Below are positions 25,774-33,221 of a DNA stretch of 64,000 bases, piece after piece. Below the pieces are notes generated by a model. The model was not told the origin of the DNA, searched no databases, and worked only from the letters and a program-made list of their open reading frames with translations. Made by a program: the position numbers and the translations under genes. Each line of letters starts with the position of its first letter. Positions within the stretch are counted from its first letter, which is position 1. This DNA is from RZZS01 sp964491785 (GTDB taxonomy: Bacteria; Pseudomonadota; Alphaproteobacteria; Micavibrionales; Micavibrionaceae), in NCBI GenBank assembly GCA_964491785.1, contig CAZBGS010000001.1, positions 186,001-250,000 of the forward strand, given 5' to 3'.

Positions 25774-26522
25774 GCCTCCATGATCCTTTCAAGGATGTCG
25801 TCGCCTATTTCGAGATTGGTTGTTACGCTCTGTACGTCGTCATTGTCTTCCAGAACGTCGACAAGTCTTAATACCGAACGCGCCTGATCCTCATCGACCT
25901 GACCGGCGACATTGGCTTTCCAGGCAAGCCCGGCCTTTTCGGGTTCGCCGAACTTTTCGGCCAGAGCTTCACGGACAGAAGAAAAATCGTCCGGTTCGCA
26001 GATGATTTCGTGACCGTCCTCATCCGAATCCACGTTCAGCGCGCCAGCTTCGACGGCGGCTTCGAAGACTTCATCAGCACCCGCGATCCCGGCCGGATAG
26101 ACTATTTCGCCAACCCGGTCGAACATGAAGGAAACGGAGTTTGTCTCCCCGAGATTGCCGCCGTATTTGGTGAAGGCCGACCTGACTTCGGCGGCTGTAC
26201 GGTTGCGGTTGTTGGTAAGGGTCTCGACGATGACCGCCACACCGCCGGAGCCGTAGCCTTCGTAGCGAACCTGTTCGTAATTGTCGCCTGCTCCGGCGCC
26301 TGTGGCGCTGTCGATTGCGCGCCTGATTCTTTCGCCGGGCATATTGACGCCGCGCGCCGCGGTAATAGCGGAGCGCAGGCGGGGATTGGTCTCGGGATCC
26401 GGGCCGCCGATTTTCGCGGCCACCATTATTTCCCGGCCAACCTTGGTAAACATTTTCGCACGCCTGGCATCCTGGGCGCCTTTTCTGTGCATTATATTTT
26501 TAAATTTTGAATGTCCTGCCAT
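25770..26522 (-). CDS. yebC: YebC/PmpR-family DNA-binding transcriptional regulator
   Basis: 250 residues beginning MAGHSKFKNIMHRKGAQDARR, the family hallmark; further markers are YEGYGSGGVAVIVETLTNN and GSVSF-like NSVSFMFDRVG. Members bind DNA or aid translation of difficult stretches. Its place ahead of ruvCAB is standard. First gene of the long minus-strand run yebC-ruvCAB-ybgC-tolQRAB. Confidence 0.96.
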   Translation of the reverse strand: MAGHSKFKNIMHRKGAQDARRAKMFTKVGREIMVAAKIGGPDPETNPRLRSAITAARGVNMPGERIRRAIDSATGAGAGDNYEQVRYEGYGSGGVAVIVETLTNNRNRTAAEVRSAFTKYGGNLGETNSVSFMFDRVGEIVYPAGIAGADEVFEAAVEAGALNVDSDEDGHEIICEPDDFSSVREALAEKFGEPEKAGLAWKANVAGQVDEDQARSVLRLVDVLEDNDDVQSVTTNLEIGDDILERIMEA

Positions 26523-26979
26523 GACACTTTCTTCGTTTTCAGTTGGCTGAATTGCCCACGCATTATAGGGAAGCCGGGCAGAGGTTTACAATATGTTCCT
26601 TTGGGAAGGAGATTGCCGGGAACAGGCGCAATAAAATTATCATTTAAGCAATCCTTTCTTGTTAATTGTTATATTTTTCTAATATTCACTCCTTGACATA
26701 TATTGCATACGGAAATACAATTCAGTACAAAATATGGAAAAGACTATTCTTAGGTGGCGGTTAGAAAATTTGTGCTTCGGTTCGCGGTTTTAAGTCACAA
26801 ATTTGTTTGATCTCTGCACGTCACCTTGGAAAAAGAGGCGATGAAATGCAGCCTTGTGGCAGGAAACAACTGTTCCGCTTTCATTCGAGCCGCTTCTCCG
26901 GCGACTGCTTCGACGCGCGCATCCCGGCCCCGATAGGCCCCCCCTTAAAAATCAGAGTAAATTCATGGAGGTTTACGTA
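26523..26979 (+). other. 457-base intergenic region: promoter and structured leader
   Basis: No protein gene seen. It holds the promoter at 26693-26721 and a leader with a possible two-part structure: AGGTGGCG (26752-26759) facing CGTCACCT (26819-26826), enclosing a perfect 9-bp stem AAATTTGTG (26766-26774) / CACAAATTT (26796-26804). The sequence TAAGTCACAAATTT at 26791-26804 is repeated exactly before tkt (33125-33138). A GGAGG site (near 26967-26971) precedes the ATG. Confidence 0.5.
26693..26721 (+). promoter_or_regulatory. Strong sigma-70-type promoter for the debranching-enzyme gene
   Basis: TTGACA at 26693-26698, a 17-base spacer and TACAAT at 26716-26721, near consensus. Transcription would start around 26729, leaving a leader of about 250 bases before the ATG at 26980. 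Confidence 0.75.
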
Positions 26980-29469
26980 ATGTCAAACCCGGTTGAACAT
27001 GCCTTTCAAATGCAAGTAGGTAATCCTTCCATCATGGGGGGCACGTACGACCCGGAAACAGACAGCGTAAATTTTTCCGTATATTCAAAAAGCGCGGCAC
27101 AATTCGCAAGCAAGGATCCAACCGGGAAAACCGGAGTTTACGTTTGTTTCTATGACGAGACAGGAACTAATTATTTAGGAAGCGCCCGCCTTAATCCACC
27201 GAAAAGCGATATTTCTGAAAATAATGGAGTCTGGCATGGTTCATGGGCGAGAAACGATATTGAAGGCCTGGGACTGAAGGATTTTAGCAAACTAACATAT
27301 TGCCTGCGGGTACAAGCGCCTTACGAGCCCGATAACGGGCATAGATTCAATGTACATAAAGCGCTTATCGATCCGTACGCCATCGATCTTGTCGGAGTAG
27401 ATGAATTCGAAAAAGCCAGAAGAGACGACCGGCAGGAGCTTTTCTGCTACAAGCGTTCACCATTCAACCCGGCCGAGAATGCCGCCAACGCCAATAATCC
27501 GGAATTAATGGATACGAGTGACAGCGGCCCTTACATTCCCAAGGCGCGCATCAGGTATCCCCAACCTTTCAGCAAAGCTCCCGATACCAGGCCGAATATT
27601 CCCTGGTCGCAGACAGTAATCCGTGAAACTCACGTTAAAAGCGATACAATTCTTCACCCGGAAGTACCCGAGGAACACAAGGGCAAACTGAAAGGTCTGT
27701 CCTATCTTGCCAATTACTACAAGAAACTTTGCACTGCAATCGAGCTGCTTCCAGTCCACTGGTTTATCAACGAGACATCCGACAAGGTCAATTACTGGGG
27801 CTACAATACGGCCAACTTTTTCCGGGTTTCCGACAGATATGGCTGCAAAGAAGACCTTAAGCAACTAGTTCAGGACATGCACTCGGAAGGTCTGGAAGTA
27901 ATTCTTGATGTTGTTTACAACCATACTGCCGAGGGAAACGAGCAAGGCCCGATCTTCAGCTACAAGGGGCTTGATAATTTTGAATATTATGCCCTGAACC
28001 CTATGGCGCCACAGTATTATCTGAACGATACCGGTGTCGGCAACATGCTTGACCTGAGCAATCCCGAAGTTAGCAAACTGGCCATTAGCTCACTGGAATA
28101 TTACGCCGATACCTTTAATGTGGACGGCTTCAGATTCGATCTGGCATATGCTCTCGGCAGAGACAAAGAGCATGGTTATGCATATAATCCAATGGCATTT
28201 TTTTTTCAGGAATTGAAAAGCCATCCGGTTTTGAAGCAACTAAAACTTACCGGAGAGCCATGGGATATCGGGCCCGGAGACAGAAAAACCGGCTGGCTTC
28301 CCAAAGGGATAATCGAGTGGAACGACGAATTCCCCAAGCTCCTGAAAAAGTTCTGGTTAAAGGGCGTGTCGATCGCTCCGATGGCACGGATTCTGGCAGG
28401 CTGCTATCCCATTTTCAGACGTAAGGGCGAAGAATTCGCAGGACTTAATTATGCCAATTCTCATGATGGACAATCTACCGCGGACAACTTTACCTACGAG
28501 GACAGACACAACGAGGAGAACGGCGAGAAGAACAGGGACGGCTCCCCGATCATTGCCTGCAACGGAGGCGCAGAAGGGCCTACGGACGATCCCGTCATCT
28601 CCAGATACAGGTTGCGCATGGCTTTCAACCAGATTGCCTCGCTCTTCGTTTCTTTCGGGCCGACTATGTATAAAGCAGGCGACGAGGCAGGGCACACACA
28701 AAGAGGGAACAACAATCCCTATTGTCAGGACGGGCCGATTAACTGGCTGACCTGGCAGTGGCTTTTCAGCAACAATCAGGGACGCGAAGACTGCCATCAG
28801 GTGTTTACTAACGAGCAGAAAAGAAAGATTCTGGCATTCACTCAAGTCTGTTTGTCCTTAAGAAAAAGCATAGCCGTTTACAGGAATCCTTATTATCCTC
28901 ACGGGGAAGACCTTGAGGGAATCACTCCGGAACCTGGTCAGAAATTACCGCTTCTCGACGACCACAAGCTAACCGACCTCACATGGTGGAATGCAAATGG
29001 CGACAGGATGAACGGCGAACACTGGAGAGAGAATGCCCACTCGTTCGGCATGTTGCTGAATAACTCAGCGATGCCAGAGGAAATCAAGACTGCAATCGAG
29101 CCGGAACTTTCATCAATTACCAAAGATTCCAGAATACTTGTCGTGTTCAACGCCCACAGCGCATCGGTCGATTTTAACCTGCCGGTCGTCAACGGAGGGG
29201 AAGGCCCATGGAAGGAGATCATTAATACATGCAGATTCTCCTACCCGCTGAACAACGAGACCGATATTTCCGAAATCGCTTCCGGTTTTGATCCGTATTC
29301 AAACGCGCTGAATGATCGTGTCAGGCCATGCCCTGTCGTAAAGGTCGAGGCCGACACCAAGGGGCCACGGAGCGTCGAGGGGGAGCCGGGAAAAAGAATG
29401 ATGATACCAGCGCAGTCAGTAGTAGTCTTTGTACAGGATATTAAAGATATATCTCCTGAACCGGGATGA
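26980..29469 (+). CDS. Glycogen debranching-type GH13 alpha-amylase family enzyme
   Basis: 829 residues from the ATG at 26980, which has GGAGG upstream. N-terminal CBM48-like domain (about 10-120), then a GH13 barrel with conserved regions I DVVYNHT, II GFRFDLA (nucleophile Asp), III TGEPWD (acid Glu) and IV NSHDGQS, and a C-terminal beta domain. The pattern is that of GlgX/isoamylase (GH13_11), which removes alpha-1,6 branches, but the protein is about 150 residues longer than E. coli GlgX. No glgA, glgB, glgC or glgP is nearby, so pathway placement is open. Cytoplasmic: no signal peptide seen. Confidence 0.87.
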   Translation: MSNPVEHAFQMQVGNPSIMGGTYDPETDSVNFSVYSKSAAQFASKDPTGKTGVYVCFYDETGTNYLGSARLNPPKSDISENNGVWHGSWARNDIEGLGLKDFSKLTYCLRVQAPYEPDNGHRFNVHKALIDPYAIDLVGVDEFEKARRDDRQELFCYKRSPFNPAENAANANNPELMDTSDSGPYIPKARIRYPQPFSKAPDTRPNIPWSQTVIRETHVKSDTILHPEVPEEHKGKLKGLSYLANYYKKLCTAIELLPVHWFINETSDKVNYWGYNTANFFRVSDRYGCKEDLKQLVQDMHSEGLEVILDVVYNHTAEGNEQGPIFSYKGLDNFEYYALNPMAPQYYLNDTGVGNMLDLSNPEVSKLAISSLEYYADTFNVDGFRFDLAYALGRDKEHGYAYNPMAFFFQELKSHPVLKQLKLTGEPWDIGPGDRKTGWLPKGIIEWNDEFPKLLKKFWLKGVSIAPMARILAGCYPIFRRKGEEFAGLNYANSHDGQSTADNFTYEDRHNEENGEKNRDGSPIIACNGGAEGPTDDPVISRYRLRMAFNQIASLFVSFGPTMYKAGDEAGHTQRGNNNPYCQDGPINWLTWQWLFSNNQGREDCHQVFTNEQKRKILAFTQVCLSLRKSIAVYRNPYYPHGEDLEGITPEPGQKLPLLDDHKLTDLTWWNANGDRMNGEHWRENAHSFGMLLNNSAMPEEIKTAIEPELSSITKDSRILVVFNAHSASVDFNLPVVNGGEGPWKEIINTCRFSYPLNNETDISEIASGFDPYSNALNDRVRPCPVVKVEADTKGPRSVEGEPGKRMMIPAQSVVVFVQDIKDISPEPG

Positions 29470-29607
29470 CCTTCTTAAAGCCCAAAGGGATCACACATCT
29501 TTCATCCCCAGGCCCTACGGGAGAATTACTTCTGGTCGTTGTGCGATCCCCATAAAATATGGTATTTTCCTTGCTGTGTTTTTTCACGTTTACAGGCCGG
29601 AAGTTAT

Positions 29608-30252
29608 TTGTCCTATCAGTTTCACACGATCACCGTTCTGGTGGTAGAAGACAATCAGCCGATGCTGGAGCTGGCGAAGTCGTTGCTCCTGACATTTGGC
29701 GTGGGGCATGTTCTGACCGCAAAAGACGGTAATGACGGATACAGGATTTTTTGCGAGACGAATCCTGATGTAGTTCTCGCGGACTGGATGATGCAGCCGC
29801 TTGACGGGATTTCGCTAACCCGACTGATCAGAAACGATTCCAAATCGCCCAACCCTTATGTTCCGGTTATCCTGATGACCGGCTTCAGCGAAAAACGCAG
29901 GGTCGTGCAGGCAAGAGACGCTGGCGTCACAGAATTTCTAGTAAAGCCTTTCAACGCCAGAGATTTATACAGAAGAATCGCCCAGATCATAGAGCGGCCC
30001 AGGCAATTCGTCAGATCCCAGGACTTTTTCGGCCCCGACAGGCGGCGCACGCGGCAAACCGAATACCAGGGGCCGCTGCGCAGGGAAGAAGACCAGAGAA
30101 GCCCCGAACTGGCAAGGCTGAGGATCGAACAGCAAAAGAAGGAGGCCAATATCAGCCTTCAGGAAATCAGGGAGAAAGCGGGCCTAAAAAAGGGCGATAA
30201 GTTCGATATTGGAAAGAAAAAAATTAATCCCGACGACATTGATCTGGTCTGA
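29608..30252 (+). CDS. Response regulator, stand-alone receiver with C-terminal tail
   Basis: About 214 residues from a TTG at 29608 (GGAAG upstream); the frame is open to 29539. Receiver domain about 1-130: acidic VVEDN, phospho-acceptor Asp in VVLADWMMQPLDG, switch Thr in ILMTGF and Lys in FLVKPF. After it comes a basic/Gln-rich helical tail ending KKKINPDDIDLV, without a DNA-binding or enzyme domain. Followed 5 bases later by an unknown gene, probably its partner. Confidence 0.85.
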   Translation: MSYQFHTITVLVVEDNQPMLELAKSLLLTFGVGHVLTAKDGNDGYRIFCETNPDVVLADWMMQPLDGISLTRLIRNDSKSPNPYVPVILMTGFSEKRRVVQARDAGVTEFLVKPFNARDLYRRIAQIIERPRQFVRSQDFFGPDRRRTRQTEYQGPLRREEDQRSPELARLRIEQQKKEANISLQEIREKAGLKKGDKFDIGKKKINPDDIDLV

Positions 30253-30257
30253 ACAAA

Positions 30258-30794
30258 ATGGAGCATTTCAACCAAAAGCCGCGCCGCAAAGCTGAATTCA
30301 TAAAACCGCCGAACTTACTGAAAGCAAAAGTGGGCTCGGGTGGCTTGCGTGAAGAGATTCTCGATAAGGCGCAGGCGCTGCTGGAAAATACCGCAATCGA
30401 CTTTCGTCCGCTGGCCGAAATGTATCTGGATTCCCTGACCCGCGGACTTGAGAAGGCGCAGGAGACAGAATCCCAGGACACCGAACAACTGATTGCGGGG
30501 CTGCTTTACCCCGCCATGCAGCTCAAGGCCAATGGCGGCATGTTTCACTATCCGCTTATTACGCGCATCGGCGACCATCTTGTCCAGTTTCTGGAAGTAA
30601 TTGAAAGTCTGGACTTTGATGCGATTGAAATCGTACAGGCTTTCCATACCACGATGAGAGCGGTAGTAATGGGTCAGGTCAGCGGCGATGGAGGAAGGTA
30701 CGGGGCCGAACTTATCAAGGCTCTTGAAGATGCCTGCTATCGATATTTCGAAAAATATCCTGATAATATCCAGCGAAGAAGCGAAGAAGAATAA
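30258..30794 (+). CDS. Unknown helical protein paired with the response regulator
   Basis: 178 residues, mostly predicted helix, no signal peptide or membrane segment, no Cys-rich or nucleotide motif. Segments such as LLYPAMQLKANGGMF and VIESLDFDAIEIVQAFHTTM look like packed helices. No HPt-type HxxKG motif, so I do not call it a phosphotransfer protein. It starts 5 bases after the receiver gene stop. Its end is 13 bases from the convergent ymdB end. A partner or target of the response regulator is the simplest guess. Confidence 0.65.
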   Translation: MEHFNQKPRRKAEFIKPPNLLKAKVGSGGLREEILDKAQALLENTAIDFRPLAEMYLDSLTRGLEKAQETESQDTEQLIAGLLYPAMQLKANGGMFHYPLITRIGDHLVQFLEVIESLDFDAIEIVQAFHTTMRAVVMGQVSGDGGRYGAELIKALEDACYRYFEKYPDNIQRRSEEE

Positions 30795-30807
30795 TCGAAT
30801 ATCGGTA

Positions 30808-31617
30808 TTATATTCCGGTATTAAAAAGATGGGGCCCGACGATTACCGGGCGGATGACTTCTGCCAGTCCGGTTTTGTCGCTGGTTTCGATGTAGGTTGC
30901 GCAAAAGGTGGCATCTCCACCTGCCGGCACCATCCGTTCGCCGGGCATTTTGCGCAAGTATCGCTGAACCGGGATATCCTTGCGCATACCGATTACGCTG
31001 TCATAGTCGCCTGTCATGCCGATGTCGGTCTGGTAGGCGGTGCCGCCCGGCATAATATGGGCGTCTGCTGTCGGGACATGAGTGTGGGTTCCCGCTACCG
31101 CCGATACACGGCCATCGAAATAATTCGCGAAAGCAGATTTTTCGCTTGTCGCCTCGCCGTGAAAATCGACTACTATCGCCTGCACCGCTTTTCCGAGCCT
31201 GTTTGCCGAGACTATTTCCTCAACGGCCGTAAAAGGATCTCCAAGGGCTTCCATAAAGATCTGACCCAGAACATGGACGATCAGAATTTTTCTGCCGTCT
31301 GGAAGCTGCGCCGTCAGGAAGCCGCGACCCGGAGTGGATTTCGGCAGGTTAAGGGGGCGCAGGAGTTTGGGATCGCTGTTGATGTATGAGATGATTTCCC
31401 TCTGATCCCAGACATGGTTGCCGGCGGTGATGCAGTCTACGCCCATGTCATAAAATTCCTTGCAGATGCTTCCAGTAATGCCGAAGCCGTGCGCGGCATT
31501 GTCGCCATTAAGTATTACAAAATCGAGTTCAAGGCTTTTCCTGACAGCAGGTAAATGCTTCTCGACGGCTTCGCGGCCCGATCTGCCGACTATATCTCCG
31601 ATTATCAGTATTCTCAT
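30808..31617 (-). CDS. YmdB-family metallophosphoesterase
   Basis: 269 residues. Metal-binding motifs: GDIVGRSGREAV near residue 7, LNGDNAAHG near 38 and TAGNHVWDQREI near 64-75, and the late AGTHTHVPTAD. The Bacillus YmdB homologue hydrolyses 2',3'-cyclic nucleotides. It lies 8 bases downstream of the formyl-THF cyclo-ligase, the arrangement commonly seen in alphaproteobacteria. Confidence 0.93.
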   Translation of the reverse strand: MRILIIGDIVGRSGREAVEKHLPAVRKSLELDFVILNGDNAAHGFGITGSICKEFYDMGVDCITAGNHVWDQREIISYINSDPKLLRPLNLPKSTPGRGFLTAQLPDGRKILIVHVLGQIFMEALGDPFTAVEEIVSANRLGKAVQAIVVDFHGEATSEKSAFANYFDGRVSAVAGTHTHVPTADAHIMPGGTAYQTDIGMTGDYDSVIGMRKDIPVQRYLRKMPGERMVPAGGDATFCATYIETSDKTGLAEVIRPVIVGPHLFNTGI

Positions 31618-31625
31618 TTATTCTT

Positions 31626-32198
31626 TCAGAACCTGTATGCCTGTACGGGTGTGATTATCCAGTCCATTTTCTCGTCGTGCTCCTCCCTTGGAAGATCGAA
31701 AAGGCATGCCTGCCCGGCATAGGCAAGGCCTGCCACGATAACATTTTTCCCGGCGCGAAGTTCGCTTATGGTCAGGTCGTAATAACCGCCGCCATATCCA
31801 AGACGAATGCCTTTACGGTCAAAAGCCAGAAGCGGAACGATCAGAATATCCGGTTGCACCCATATGGTTTGATCGTTTATTTCAGGCTGCATCACGCCGT
31901 AAGCGCCCTTCACCAGTTTCGACTTGCCGTCCCAATACGCGAATCCAAGTCTTTTTCCAAGCTTTTTTCTTACTACCGGCAGGGCCACGTCAATCCCGGC
32001 GGCAAGAAGACGCTCTATCACTGGATAGGAATTTATTTCTTTTCCCTTCGGCCAGTAGGCTCCTACGACCTGACCGGGAGAAGGGGAAAGCTTTTCCATG
32101 AACAGTTCAGCAGCAGCGTCAAGTTCGTCTTCACTGGCTTCGATCCGGTCACGATGGCGCAAAGCCTCAAGACGTATTGTTTCTTTTGTAAGATTCAT
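31626..32198 (-). CDS. 5-formyltetrahydrofolate cyclo-ligase
   Basis: 190 residues from the ATG at 32198 (MNLTKETIRLEAL); the frame extends 13 codons further but with hydrophobic residues atypical for the family. ATP-dependent conversion of 5-formyl-THF to 5,10-methenyl-THF. The signature RLGYGGGYYD near residue 130 and the ATP/phosphate segment GAYWPKGKEIN near 50 are present. Linked with zapA and 6S RNA as in many proteobacteria. Confidence 0.92.
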   Translation of the reverse strand: MNLTKETIRLEALRHRDRIEASEDELDAAAELFMEKLSPSPGQVVGAYWPKGKEINSYPVIERLLAAGIDVALPVVRKKLGKRLGFAYWDGKSKLVKGAYGVMQPEINDQTIWVQPDILIVPLLAFDRKGIRLGYGGGYYDLTISELRAGKNVIVAGLAYAGQACLFDLPREEHDEKMDWIITPVQAYRF

Positions 32199-32239
32199 AA
32201 AGGCGAGTATCAAAAAGAAATGAATGAGGGTTGCCACAT

Positions 32240-32395
32240 GAGCCGTGTGCTTGCATTATCCGCGCAGGGGCCCTGGTAACCAGGTGGGCGCCGTATGCCA
32301 TAACAAGGCGGCGAAACACTTCGTAATGGCAGGGACAGCTCCCTTGCGAATAAATATCGGCCCTCTGGGATTAAAGAGCAATCACGCACTCCGCA
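32240..32395 (-). ncRNA. ssrS: 6S RNA (SsrS) candidate
   Basis: Lies between zapA and the formyl-THF cyclo-ligase on the same strand, the conserved site of 6S RNA in proteobacteria. GTGTGCTTGC at 32245-32254 and GCAATCACGCAC at 32378-32389 pair to close a long hairpin of about 150 bases, with GC-rich internal arms such as CCCTGGTAACCAGG and GGGAGCTGTCCC. No ORF explains the stretch. 6S RNA binds sigma-70 RNA polymerase. Ends are approximate. Confidence 0.72.
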
Positions 32396-32419
32396 GCAAG
32401 CCCTCATATATATTATATA

Positions 32420-32767
32420 TCAGGCTTCCTGGATTCTTCCAGCTAATGATTCGATTCTGTTTGCAAGACTGTCTATGGCGCGAACGATCAACTGCTCCTC
32501 CTGATCGCCAACGGCGTTATCGCGGTAAGCGGTGTGGGAGTTGGACATCAGTTTGTCCATGTGATCACGCAAATCGTAAATCTCGTCGGCAAGAACCAGA
32601 GCCGTAAGGACAAGAAGGTGGGTTTCACTTGCTGCCGCGCCGGCCTTGGAGATTTCCTTCAGTCTGTCATCGACATAACGTCCAAGGTCAAGAACCCGGC
32701 CTTCCTGACCGTCGTCACAGGCAACGCCGTATTTACGGCCATTGATCGACAAATTCACTTCAGCCAT
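32420..32767 (-). CDS. zapA: Cell division protein ZapA
   Basis: 115 residues. N-terminal ZapA domain (VNLSINGRKYGVACDDGQEGRVLDLGRYVDDRL) then a long coiled coil. It bundles FtsZ filaments at mid-cell. It sits 3 bases after the small coiled-coil gene and upstream of 6S RNA. Confidence 0.93.
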   Translation of the reverse strand: MAEVNLSINGRKYGVACDDGQEGRVLDLGRYVDDRLKEISKAGAAASETHLLVLTALVLADEIYDLRDHMDKLMSNSHTAYRDNAVGDQEEQLIVRAIDSLANRIESLAGRIQEA

Positions 32768-32770
32768 TGC

Positions 32771-33022
32771 TTATCCTTCCCTCAGTAAACGTTCAACCTT
32801 GTCGATGGCATTGTCCAGACGCAATGCAAATTGTTCGGCGTTGGCGCTGTTTATCCCCGGAATCGAATCCTGCGCAAAACCATTGTCGTTAAGAGCCGAG
32901 CGGGCAGCGTACAGTTCCTGCTGCTGCTCCTTGTGAAGCTTCTGATTTTCAAGAAGCGCCTTATCCAGACGATCAATCGCCAGATTCAAATTGGATAAAG
33001 AATTTCTGATGGCTGAAGACAC
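32771..33022 (-). CDS. Small coiled-coil protein upstream of zapA
   Basis: 83 residues, heptad-rich throughout (LSNLNLAIDRLDKALLENQKLHKEQQQEL and FALRLDNAIDKVERLLREG), resembling DUF4164-type or ZapB-like small coiled-coil proteins found beside zapA in alphaproteobacteria. Co-translation with zapA suggests a divisome-linked role; that is inference. Confidence 0.75.
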   Translation of the reverse strand: MSSAIRNSLSNLNLAIDRLDKALLENQKLHKEQQQELYAARSALNDNGFAQDSIPGINSANAEQFALRLDNAIDKVERLLREG

Positions 33023-33124
33023 AACTTTGCCCCTTTCATTTATAATAAATTTTACTCCGGGAAACCGGGTTATTATCTATTCTGCCGTCGCAAGGTCAAG
33101 CCGCAATCGTCGTTTTTTTTCAAC

Positions 33125-33138
33125 TAAGTCACAAATTT
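33125..33138 (+). promoter_or_regulatory. 14-base motif shared with the debranching-enzyme leader
   Basis: TAAGTCACAAATTT occurs here 84 bases before the tkt ATG and at 26791-26804 in the leader of the GH13 gene. No other copy was noticed in the window. It could be an RNA or DNA control site common to the two carbon-metabolism genes. Confidence 0.4.
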
Positions 33139-33221
33139 TTTTCTGATGGCAGTTGACGTTGAAACGAGGCCGGTACAAAGTGCATTCTACACTACTTTTA
33201 TACTTATTTGAGGGTCAAATC

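Noticed and set aside
30688..31389. Plus-strand frame of 233 codons
   Set aside because: Antisense to ymdB, which carries complete metallophosphoesterase motifs.
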